This document shows positions 40,301-49,720 of a stretch of DNA of 64,000 bases, piece by piece (within the stretch, counting starts at the first letter, position 1; each line of letters opens with the position of its first letter). Location of the stretch: the NCBI RefSeq assembly GCF_037038585.1, contig NC_092523.1, positions 48,067,501 to 48,131,500 of the forward strand, in the 5' to 3' direction. Both the position numbers and the translations under genes were made by a program. This stretch comes from Patagioenas fasciata (taxonomy: Eukaryota; Chordata; Aves; Columbiformes; Columbidae). Below the pieces are notes generated by a model. The model was not told where the DNA came from. It was given only the letters and a program-made list of their open reading frames with translations, and made no database searches.

Positions 40301-43300
40301 GGAAAGCCCAAGACAGACAAAGGGCTCTGCATGGCTGCTCCTTCATAAGCAGAAAGAGATCCTAACACTTCAAGTAGAAAATGCTGCTGGGATATATATT
40401 GCTGAGTTTGAGTGCCACCACTCTTCTGGCCTGCCCAGTGACCTCTCCTCTGCAGGGGGAAGGAATGAGGTTCTGGAGGACTTTCAGCAGGCAGCTTGGT
40501 GTTTCTTAAATGATCATTGCTCAACAGTATCATTTGCCAAATATTGGCAAATACAATCCAAAGCCACAGGCTAACAGGAGACACCAAGTAGCAGCAGCCA
40601 TGAAAGAAAGGTCATGGGGTCAAAGCTAAAGCACATCTTAGCATTCTCGTTGATTTTAAAGGCAATGAAACTCATTTGTGTGCTCACTTGCTTGTGGATC
40701 TTTTCTTTCCACTGTCAGCAGCAATCATGTAGCATCATAGCAGGGAGCTCGGCATTAAGAACTAGGGCCTCCCTTCCCTCTCAAAACGAACTTTTTTCAC
40801 CTCTTGATCAATTTAAAACACTAGTTCCTGGGGCTAGCCAGCCCTAAAAACGCTGAAAATTCAATGTGAGAACAAAACAAAGGATGGTCTAACTCAACCG
40901 CAGTCTCAGCCTGAAGGTCACTGATACCTACACATAAACTCAACTATGGAGCCCAAGAGCAAGTTCTCCTCTGAACACCCATCCCTTCTTCTTTCAACTT
41001 TTAAATCAAGGAGCTGGAGTCACATCTGTTGTGCAATGCACAGTTCCAAGTAACAAAACTGGTGCACACAATAAAGTGAATCCAGGACACTCGCAGAATG
41101 TGAAAGTATCCAACCCCACTATGATCAGAGAATATAATCCATTAGTTGCATGGCAAGGAAATACATTTTTATTTCTCCATTTTATAATTCTTTCCTTTTT
41201 TTTTTTTTGGATACACACAGCTGCAGATACTGAATGCGCACAAAGTATCTGAAGCCTGTTTTCTTAATTGCTTAAGCAGAGCTACTTCCTTCCCAAATGG
41301 ACAGCTCTCCCTCATTCACATTTGTTTTGTAGGCCCTGCTGTCACCCTGCCTGCAAACTTGACTTCAGGAGAGCGGGAAGGCTACCTAAAGCCACGCGGC
41401 TGCCGCACATCCTGAGCGCACGTTAGGCAAGCTCCAGTTACCTCTTTGCAGGTGAGGAGTCCTCCCTGGGAAATTGCAGCTTCACGAGTTAACCTCAAAA
41501 CCAAAAAGACATTGGAGCCGAGCTGAAAACGAGGATTTCAGAGGCCCTCGCTATTAGCACCAAGTGCAGTTGCTTAAATCCACCTACGAGAGGAGCTCAT
41601 GACCCCAGATTTTCTCTCCTATTCAACATCAAGTAACTGTAAGGAACTGTGCTGAGACAGAATGAAGCTGACATGGGAAACACAGAATCACAGAATTGGC
41701 TAGGTTGGAAAAGACCTCAGAGATCATCAAGTCCAACCCTTGGTCCAACTTCAGCCCATTTACTAGATCATGGCACTAAGAGCCATGTCCAATCTCAGTT
41801 TAAAAACCTCCAGGGACGGTGAGTCCACCACCTCCCTGGGCAGGCCATTCCAATGCCTGATCACTCTCTCCGTAAAGAACCTCTTCCTAATATCCAGCCT
41901 AAACTTCCCCTGGCAGAGTTTAAGCCCATGTCCCCTTGTCCTATTGCTAACTGCCTGGGAGAAGAGACCAGTTCCCACCTGGCTATAACTTCCCTTCAGG
42001 TAGTTATAGACAGTGATGAGGTCACCTCTAAGCCTCCTCTTCTCCAGACTGAACAACCCCAGCTCCCTCAGCCTCTCCCCATAGGTCATGTGCTCCAGTC
42101 CCTTCACCAGTCTTGTTGCTCTTCTCTGGACCCGGTCCAGCACCTCAATATCTTTCCTGGACTGATGGGCCCAGAAATGAACACAATACTCCAGGTGTGG
42201 CCTCACCAATGCAGAGTACAGGGGAAGGATCACTTCCCTTGTCCTGCTGACCACACTATTTTTGAAACAGGACAGGATACCATTGGCCTTCTTGGCCACC
42301 TGGGCACACTGTTGGCTCATGTTGAGCTGCCTGTCAATCAGTACCCCCAGGTCCCTTTCTGCCTGGCTGCTCTCCAGCCACTCTGTGCCCAGCCTGTGGC
42401 GCTGCAGGGGGTTGTTGTGGCCAAAGTGCAGGACCCAGCACTTGGCCTTGTTGAACTTCATCCCATTGGAATCAGCCCATTTTTCCAGTCTATCCAGATC
42501 TCTTTGCAGGGCCCTCCTGCCTTCCAGCAGGTCGACGCTGCCCCCCAACTTGGTGTCATCAGCAAATTTGCTGATGATGGTCTCAATCCCCTCATCTAAA
42601 TCATCAACAAAGATGTTAAACAGGACTGGACCCAACACTGACCCCTGGGGGACACCACTAGTGACTGGCCGCCAGCTAGATGCAGCCACGGGCTATCAGT
42701 TTTTGAAGGAGTATATTATGGGAGACAGTGTCAAAGGCTTTGCTGAAGTCTAGATAGACCACGTCTACAGCTTTCCCCTCATCCACTAGGTGGGTCACCT
42801 GATCATAAAAGGAGATCAGGTTGGTCAGACAGGACCTGCCCCTCCTAAACCCATGCTGGCTGGGTCTGATCCCTGGTCCATCCTGGAGGTGCTGTGTGAT
42901 TGCATTCAGGATGATCTGCTCCATCACCCTGCCAGGCACCGAGGTCAGGCTGACAGGCCTGTAGTTGCCAGGGTCAGCTTTGCAGCCCTTTTTGTGGATT
43001 GGGGTAACACCAGCCACCTCAGGCACAGACCTTGTTCTCTACTTGAATACTGGGACCCAAGACAGTACCTTGCATCCCTGAAGGGCTTTTGCAAGTATGC
43101 ATGGCATTCAAAGAAGGATTTGCAAAGATCTGACAGCTTTTCAGTGTAAAAAAGTAATTACTTTTTCAGCCATGCAATCACCTCCCATGTTCCTGAAAGG
43201 CCACTGAAGAAAAGAAAAGGAAGAAAAAAAGAAAGAACAGGAAGCACCTCTTAGTCAATCAATCCCTGCAACAAACACCCCAATTGCAAATAGTTAATAT

Positions 43301-46300
43301 GCCGCCACGCACACACAGGGCTGTACCTGGACTGCTTTTTTGGAGGTGGTGGTGGTGGTGTAAACTCCACACCATTGCTCTTCTCTTTAGGGTAATCAAA
43401 GGAGAAAGATGATGATTTGCTGATCCCAGTCTGGGTCTCCAGCATCGGGCCATCACCCACAAGGTTGGCACCAGCTCTTCCATTCTCAGCTCCCACTGCC
43501 CATGGGTGAATTAAGAGCTCCTGCTCCTCCTCCTCCTCTATCCGGCACTGCTTGGTCCATGCTGGAGTGTAGTATTTCTGCCTCCTGTCATAGGACGAGC
43601 CTGCCAGGCCTCTGCTGGACTCCTCCACAGAGACCCCGTTGACATGAGTGCACGGAGAAGGGGATGCTCCAAAGGCACCTGTATCTGTACTGCTCCTCGG
43701 CAGCAGCTGAACACTAGCTCCGTCATGGCTATTGTCATCACCAAACCTCCCCACAGGGGAGCTCACTGGGGGCACATGGTTCCCTTCACTGCCTGTCTGG
43801 CTGGTTTTTGACATCTTTGGGGGAATGGCTGGACTCTCAGTAACTGGGGCCTTGGCAGGAGCTGCCAGATGAAATTGTAGGCTGTTTTCACTTCCAGATG
43901 CTTGAAAAATCTCTCCAGGCTCAATGGCAGCTGATGAAGTCCCAAAATCAGGGTGGGAGGTGGGACTGATACATGGCCACTGAACTCCCACTGCCGAGTC
44001 AGGGCTGCTGAGGAATATTGTCTTGTGATCATCCTCCGTGTGCGCTGTCATGATAGTTATCTTTGCCGCCACCTGGCTGGTGGAGTCCTGGTATTCCTTC
44101 TCACCACCCAAAGTCCAGCTGCCATCCGTCCACATCTCATCAGCTTGATCCTTGCCAGTGCCGTGGGCCAACTTCTCCACTTTTGCCTGTCCACTGACAG
44201 CCTTCAGCTGCATCTTCTTCCTCTTGGTGCTCTCAGCATAGATGGGATCACTGTGGGGAGGTGAGGCAAGGCGAGAGTGCTGCGGCTCCACCAGAGCCTG
44301 CTGAAGGGTGCCTGAACCCTCAGGCCAGTGGCCTCTGGTGACAGAGGGCTCTCCAGCAAGAGGAGAGTCCTTGTCCTCCCAGGATAAAGCAAAGGCAGCC
44401 GTCTTGCTGCTGCCTGTGCTACCAGGGAGGACAACAGGCTCAGCACGGAGACTGAGCTTTTTCCTCTCTGAACATGGGGCACAGGGGAGAGGATCACCCT
44501 GGTCTTTTGTAATGCAAAAGGCCACATTCACAGTTCTCTGCTCCTCTTCACTAAACTTGACCACCCTGTCACTTGGCCTGGGAATTTCAGGAGCATCCCG
44601 CTGCCTCCATCCACAGGGAGCGGGGTTCTCCTTCTCGCACCCGGCAACCTTCCCCTCTGCACAACGCGGCTCCCGCGCAACTGAGCACTCTCTGCGGCAG
44701 TCCGTGATCAAACAGTACTCACCCCCCTCACTTTCAAAGCCAGAGGAGAGGTGACTGCAGTTGCCCTCCGAGGGAAGTGCTGCTCCTTCTCTGGCTTGAG
44801 AAGAAGGGTTTCTGCTGGAGTTCATGGTGCTTCTGTCTCCCAAGGTGGATGCATTAGGGCAGGGGCCCCGATGCGGCAGGACAAACTTGTCTTTGGCTCT
44901 GTCCTCCTGCTTGCCCACCTCACCCACAAGTACCAGGCTGTGGATGGAGACATTTCTCTCCACTCGACTCTCCAGGCTGCGTAGGCCCACCATGGAGTAG
45001 CTTGGAGGACAGCAAGACAAGCAGTCACTGGGCGGGTTGTGAAGGAAGGGCTTTCTCACACCACCATTGCCAAAATTGTCGAGGCAGATCCTCTGTGCAT
45101 CTCCTGATTTCAGAAGGAGGTGTTTGCCAGAAACCATCCCCCAGCTGACCTGCATGGGTCAAAGAGACAATTGCTCTGTCAGGATGTGCATATGCAATAA
45201 GAAAGATAATTTTTTTTTTTTTTTTTGAACAAACAAGCAAAATACAACAAAAGAAAAAAGTCCAGCTCCACAAAAAATTCCTCTGGCATTTGTGATCTGT
45301 TTTGCTCTGTGCTCACCCCAGCAATAACTACTGCAAATCTTTTCTATTTAAATTACACTTGTCCTATTTCTTGGACCATTTGCAATCCTTGCATTAGTAA
45401 CAATGGCAATGCACTGAAATAAGGCATTCTCCTTTCTCTTCCTGTGAGTTCGCTGCCAGAAACTTGTCCAACCTATCATCCTGTCTGCAAATCACCATGC
45501 AATTAAAGATTCAGAGTGGGAAGGAATATTTGGTCCTCCCTCTGCTTATTTTTGTTTCATTTCACACTACTGCCTGTGACTCCAGAACATAGACATGGAT
45601 TATCACAGGTTATCCTGGGATAGCAGCTTGGCTATGCTCAGCAGTAGGTACTGGGGAGCAGGCAGGGAAAAATATTCAAAAATCTTAATCTGAAGGAGAT
45701 CTATCCTGCTTGCCAAGGGAGAGAGGGAGTGGGAGAGGCAGGGTACCTGTGAAGCAAACCCCAGCCCCAGGGTGGCAGAACCTGCTTCCATAGTGCAAAA
45801 TTCAGCCTAGGGCCAAATCTGCCTGCACAGATCAAAGCCCACCGATGCTGGCAGCCTGCACTTGTGTGCCCTTTATTCCTGGAGGAGAAGCAAGAGGGCA
45901 ATGAGAGGCTAAGAAGAGAGCTGGGGAGCCCTGACTCTCCTCTGGCTCAAGGGTCGGAGATGGGAGCACACCTAAGCCACAGACAGGGCAACAGCAGCTC
46001 AGGCATCACTCCATGTGGCTGGGACAGTGCCAATATCGACTCATTAGGGAGAAGAGTGAACTGCCCATCAACTCAAACCACCAGGACTTGCCAGTTTGCA
46101 GGCAGGCAGCAGTGCTACACCCAGAGAGCACTACTGCTCTGGCAGAGGCTGGGAGCCCAAGCAGTTGGGCCAGGAAGGCAGGACACTTGATTCCTCATCT
46201 ACAAAGACTGTGGATCCGGTTAGCACTGGCTGCAATCAGACAGAACTTCTTTCCAGTATATACCTTCCAAGGAAAATAACCTGCATCCTCATTTACAATC

Positions 46301-46892
46301 CGGAAGTTCCTAAACAAGCAGCATATTTTTAACCTCCTTTGCACATGCCCTGTGAGTAACATCTCATTCAGCTTCAGTCAAAGATACTTGGAGAAATCAA
46401 AATACAGCTTAAAAAAACCTGAGTTAAAACCAGAAGGGAAATCAAAGGGAAGGAAACGGTTTTAACAGATATACCTAGTGCTCACAGGGAGAGATAAGTA
46501 ACGGGAAGTCATGCTTTGACTGGATTAATCATTACCTGTGACAAATCTGCATTCATATTCACATCCACCCACGCGTCAGAAACATCTGAGTTTATCATAG
46601 TTGGCTTAACAGCAATTGTTGGCTTTGAGAAGGGAGAGGTATTTACACCTTCGTCTTCTGATGCAGGGCTCTCAGGATTGGTCCTAACTCCATTCGGGAG
46701 CACACCACAAGTTCCCACGTCTGGGGGTGTTTGCAGCTGATGGGAACTCTTTGGGTTGAAGCAGTTTTTGCAGGAGCCGGGCTTCCAAACGTGTTCCACA
46801 AAGTCACTGCACGCAGACATCTTCAAATCCTCGTGGCTCAGACCCAGAGCCCTCTGTGTCTTCTGCACTGTCCTCCGCTGCTCATTTTGCAT
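24323..46892 (-). CDS. PRAG1: PRAG1 / Pragmin (PEAK2), inactive tyrosine-protein kinase, complete
   Basis: PEAK-family pseudokinase scaffold that recruits CSK and dimerises with PEAK1/PEAK3 to control Src signalling, RhoA and cell shape. Five coding exons on the minus strand: 46536-46892 (from the ATG), 43327-45149, 33261-33418, 28991-29718 and 24323-25360. All borders are GT-AG and phases 0, 2, 1, 0 join cleanly, giving 1367 aa (human 1406). Landmarks: [20 protein letters not shown] near the N-terminus; a [12 protein letters not shown] Tyr motif at about residue 423, corresponding to the CSK-SH2 site; a PPPPPPKK run at about 715; SHED helices before the kinase fold; and the kinase fold with YAVK (Lys about 1022), HRDLCLEN (about 1143) and NFL in place of DFG (about 1178). 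It ends LKLLQLL as in mammals. The start at 46892 is the first ATG after the exon's AG acceptor; an inner Met at MSACSDF is an alternative. The promoter is likely the CpG island near 49 kb. Confidence 0.97.
25361..28784 (-). other. PRAG1: PRAG1 last intron
   Basis: Intron sequence between the last two coding exons. Apart from the CR1 tail at 28785-28958 at its 5' end, no element was recognised. A T-rich run lies at 26282-26305. Confidence 0.6.
28785..28958 (+). mobile_element. CR1 LINE 3' tail fragment
   Basis: About 174 bases from TCAGGTTGCCC to the terminal TTCTATG repeats: the last coding part and 3'UTR of CR1. It lies antisense to PRAG1 and begins only 33 bases inside the intron after exon 28991-29718. 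Confidence 0.93.
28991..29718 (-). CDS. PRAG1: PRAG1 fourth coding exon: SHED region and start of kinase fold
   Basis: Encodes residues about 780-1022. Its AG acceptor is at 29719-29720 and its donor GTAAGC ends at 28985. It starts with Pro/Ser-rich linker ([17 protein letters not shown]), then [20 protein letters not shown], a possible SH3-binding site, then the N-terminal SHED helices ([19 protein letters not shown]) and the Cys-rich entry to the kinase fold ([17 protein letters not shown]), ending at YAVK. It is bracketed by two CR1 tails in the same orientation. Confidence 0.95.
29801..29979 (+). mobile_element. CR1 LINE 3' tail fragment
   Basis: About 179 bases from ACTGGCACAGGTTGCC to the terminal ATTCTATGATTCTGTG, the same part of CR1 and the same orientation as the copy at 28785-28958. 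It lies 82 bases upstream (in gene sense) of the PRAG1 exon acceptor, so it sits where branch point and intron signals begin. Confidence 0.93.
29980..33260 (-). other. PRAG1: PRAG1 intron between third and fourth coding exons
   Basis: No gene or clear transposon was seen. It holds a purine tract at about 30625-30665 and, next to the donor, two copies of AGGTCCAACACTACCTCT at about 33194 and 33222. Confidence 0.55.
33261..33418 (-). CDS. PRAG1: PRAG1 third coding exon
   Basis: A 158-base exon encoding about residues 727-780 ([17 protein letters not shown], then [16 protein letters not shown]), a segment close to the human KMNKSSSDLEKVSQGSAESL block. Acceptor CTCTAG and donor GTAAGT are good. 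It starts in phase 2 and ends in phase 1. Confidence 0.95.
33419..36540 (-). other. PRAG1: PRAG1 intron, part before the inverted duplication
   Basis: Intron sequence. It contains a simple A/C-rich stretch at about 36198-36292 (runs of AAAC and CACAC) close to the left arm of the 196-bp inverted repeat. No coding exon was seen. Confidence 0.55.
36541..36736 (+). repeat. 196-bp inverted duplication, left copy
   Basis: Its reverse complement is identical, 196 of 196 bases by my reading, to 37605-37800. The flanks show no direct repeat around this copy, so it is more likely the source. It includes an open stretch on the minus strand, but the encoded peptide shows no family features. Confidence 0.95.
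37593..37807 (-). repeat. 196-bp inverted duplication, right copy with 11-bp flanking direct repeat
   Basis: The copied block is 37605-37800. CAAGTCCCTGC occurs at 37593-37603 and again at 37797-37807, overlapping the last four bases of the block, and looks like a target-site duplication made when the block was inserted. It has no poly(A) tail or transposon end motif. At the inner edge CTGCATGC is shared with the source, so junction microhomology is present at both ends. Confidence 0.93.
37808..41680 (-). other. PRAG1: PRAG1 intron between inverted duplication and CR1
   Basis: Intron sequence with no recognised exon, RNA gene or transposon. Short open frames on both strands have no family motifs. 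Confidence 0.55.
41681..43030 (-). mobile_element. CR1 LINE, 5'-truncated copy with long open reverse-transcriptase frame
   Basis: About 1.35 kb, oriented with PRAG1. The 5' part (43026 to about 42676) encodes reverse-transcriptase blocks [33 protein letters not shown] and [15 protein letters not shown]. The 3' part (42689-41763) is an uninterrupted frame with [20 protein letters not shown], the catalytic FADDTKL and the thumb region up to LDMALSAMI. Between them about 25 residues normally linking the blocks are missing, so one internal deletion shifts the frame. The 3'UTR runs to 41681 and ends in AATTCTGTGATTCTGTG. The long open frame suggests a fairly young insertion. It cannot move by itself, as endonuclease and ORF1 are absent. 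Confidence 0.95.
43327..45149 (-). CDS. PRAG1: PRAG1 second coding exon: large disordered scaffold region
   Basis: A 1823-base exon encoding about residues 120-727. Acceptor TGCAG is at 45150-45154 and the donor GTACAG at 43326-43321. It is low-complexity and rich in Ser, Pro and Glu. Conserved islands are [33 protein letters not shown], the tyrosine motif [60 protein letters not shown] and [12 protein letters not shown]. These alternate with poorly conserved linkers, typical of a signalling scaffold. Confidence 0.95.
45150..46535 (-). other. PRAG1: PRAG1 first coding-region intron
   Basis: 1.4-kb intron with a T run at about 45210-45230 (A run on the gene strand). No element was recognised. 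Confidence 0.6.
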
Positions 46893-46930
46893 TTGGTCCC
46901 CAGGGCCGCTCTTAAAGATCACTTAGTTAT
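46536..46930 (-). CDS. PRAG1: PRAG1 first coding exon with 5'UTR portion
   Basis: Acceptor TTTTCCAG ends at 46931, so the exon starts at 46930 with 38 untranslated bases before the ATG at 46892. An in-frame GTG at 46922 extends the frame but is unlikely to be the start. It encodes residues 1-119, including the conserved [15 protein letters not shown] and [20 protein letters not shown], and ends in phase 0 at a GTAATG donor (46535-46530). Confidence 0.93.
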
Positions 46931-48780
46931 CTGGAAAAGCACAACACTGTCTGATTAGTTTGGTTATGCCCCAAAATGGTAAGATTTTTAATAAGACAGC
47001 TGATAATTACACTTACTCTGACTTCATCACAAGAGCTTATTGTTTACAAGGCTTCTTTCACAGCTTAGCTAAAGCCCACACAGTCACTTAAAAAGCCTCA
47101 ACTTCTAAGCATAGCTCTGTAATAGAGAAGACATCAAGCAAGCAGCATTCCTATGTGATTTAATTCCCTGTTTAATGAGCATGTATAACCAGCCTCGTGC
47201 AAGGTTTAGATCAAGGGTAAAAGAAAGAGGTCTTGGAAATAGCTGTTCACAGCCCCACAAGCAGAGACAGACAGGAAAAAAATCCTTCTTCAAAGTGGCA
47301 TCCTGTCTCTGGAAAATAAAAAGGCCTGGAGATACAAAGACCAGAATCAGCAACTGTGTAACCAAGGGGACCGGCAACAACCTTCCTTCACCGAGAAGCA
47401 GCACTGTGATTACTGCCGTGGTACACAAAGGATTCTCTCCCACCCAGGGTAACACAGACAGACAATCAGCACGGCTGGGGCTGGCACTGATTTGAGCAAG
47501 TGCCTGGCAGAAAGCTCTTATCTGGTTTGCCAGGAGCCACAAATAAGTGTCAGCTCACTGAAACTATTGTCTGCAAGGGGAGAAACGTTTTGCTTTTGGA
47601 TCACTTAACAGACAAGAATCCCTTCCCATCTTCCTTCTCCAGGAGGAAATGCCCCAGGAACAAGACATTCCTGCATTCCTGTGCCCCCCCTCCCCAAATG
47701 GCCAGGTCTGATGGCACTCAGTCAATAGCTACCTGGAGCTAACAACTTTGGAGGTACTTCAGAGGAGGACTCCCACAAAGCTCAGTGGATTAGGGAAGAG
47801 AAGATCAGAAAACAACTAGATCAGGAATATTACAGACAGCTGCTATGAGTGTCAGGACACACAAGTGTCCCACATTGCTTCCACCCCTAACCGACTTCAG
47901 GTCATCATGTCCCAGCCAGCTGACTCCAATGCAAAGGCGAAGAAAACTGAGGCTCCTTCCCCACAGATTTCTGAGTGAAAAGGCACTTTTACACCCCAAT
48001 CCTGACTGCATGAGAACACAGTTTAGCAGCCTGATACTTCAGTGGTTTCCCCACACAGGCATACTGGAACACCACTGTGGCTGTGGACAACTTTGCACCT
48101 GCATGCACCTTTAAACCAGCCTGCACTTCAGTAAAGTCTCTTGCCTCTGGGCTCAGAGATGCCCTGGCCACCCTCTCCAACAGCCACCCTATTGCACAGT
48201 GAAAAGAAAGAATACCAGTAAGGGCTTGGGTGGGATCAAGTGAACTGGGGGAAAAGCCACTGACTCACTTTCCCTTTGGAAAAGGAGGCTTTGATCGGCT
48301 AAAGCACTAGTACCTCCAGACTCCTTCTACCAGGTAAGCTGATAAATCAGGATCTGCATCATGAAAGAGCAGAATAAAAGGGAATATCAATGTGATTCAA
48401 AGATTAGTGCATCTCTCTTTTCAGGGAGGGGACTGTTTTAGACAGGTTTTTCCATAGACTTCACAGAGTTCAAATTAGTCAAAGGACAGCAAGTCACTCT
48501 TGGATGTATCCCAACACCTTCAACACAATTAACAGTTCTTGCATGGAAAATATCTTTAAAAAATATTCTAGCACCATTTTTTTTTTCCTTTCAAATCTAA
48601 CAAGCAGTGTCCAGCATCACCCAAAGCTGAACAAGTGTCCCGATGAGAACCAGCAAAGAAAAAAAAAAAAAAAAATCAAAGGGAGGAAAAGCAGGGATCA
48701 GAGCCAGAAAAATCTCTTCACTTCTGCTTTAATAATCGGCGCTGCCAACTGCCTTTTGAAGATCGGGATTTCCCTTTCTG
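46931..48780 (-). other. PRAG1: PRAG1 5' intron
   Basis: Between the CpG-island first exon and the first coding exon. No exon or transposon was recognised. An A run lies at 48657-48676. Confidence 0.55.
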
Positions 48781-49720
48781 CAGCTGAAGCAGCCGCTGTG
48801 TCTCGCTGCCCAGCACCCGGGGCAGGCGGGCCCGTGTCTGCACACTGGCGGGGCAGCCGGTACTGGGCCCCCATCGACCCACGCAGCGCCGCGCGGGGAA
48901 ACCGGCTCGGCTCGCCCCGCCCGGGCAAGCCGAAAGCCAGGAGCTGCCTCAGAGGCACGCCCGGAGTCCCCGCGCTTCCCGGGGCACCGGCAAGGACCCG
49001 ATACAAAGGCTACCTGTTACCTGGGACAGAGATGAGAGGATGCGGCACAAGGATGCGCCGGCGGAAAACAAAAAACAAAACAAAAAACCAAACCAAGCCA
49101 AACCCCAAACCCCCGACCCAAGCAGCTCTGGCTGCCGGACGGCTCCTCCGAGGCGCCGGGCGTCTACCGGGTTTGGGAAAAGTTTACCGGGCAGGGCCCG
49201 CCGAGGCTCCCGTTGATGCCTGTGTGAACCGATGGGCGCCCCGGGGCGACTTCAACCCCGTCCCACCCTCCGCCCGCATGCTCGGCGGGCACTGGCACGA
49301 CCCCACCGGCATGGCACGGCATGGCCTCGGACCCCCGGCAACCCCGCCCCGGCCCCGAGCGGCGGCGGGGTCCCTCCCCGCCCGGCTTTGTCCCGGGAGG
49401 CGGTCGCCCGGCGCTGCCCCTAGCCCCGCTTCTCGCTCACCAGCCTCCCGCCGCCGCATCGGGATTCCGCTCCGCGCTGCGCCCGGCCACAGCCGCCGCC
49501 ACCACTGGGCGAGTGGCAATCGCGACCCCGCGTGGGCCGGGGGGCAGCGGCCGCCCCGCCCCGCTCCGCCTCCCGGCCCGCCCCCTCGGGGCACGGCGTG
49601 GGCAGCAGCCCGGGCGGGGGCAGGGTGGCACCCCCCGCACACGCGTGTCTCCCCTTTGCACAAAGCACAGCCACCGGCTGTAGGAGCACATGCACCCGTC
49701 AGCGACCCCGCCATCCCCAG
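48780..49720 (-). promoter_or_regulatory. PRAG1: CpG island: PRAG1 promoter and probable non-coding exon 1
   Basis: CpG-dense, very GC-rich stretch at the expected 5' end of PRAG1. On the gene strand a strong donor CCCAG/GTAACAGG lies with GT at 49020-49019, so a non-coding first exon may end at 49021 and start a few hundred bases upstream. It would splice to the acceptor at 46931. A peculiar A-rich block on the plus strand at about 49067-49113 would be T/G-rich in the 5'UTR. The long plus-strand open frame across the island is treated as compositional. Confidence 0.65.

Noticed and set aside
41853-43149. Plus-strand frames of 119-248 codons
   Set aside because: Antisense shadows of the CR1 reverse transcriptase.
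24323-46892. PRAG1 as an active protein kinase
   Set aside because: The HRD motif and YAVK lysine are present, but the DFG magnesium site reads NFL, as in other PEAK-family pseudokinases.
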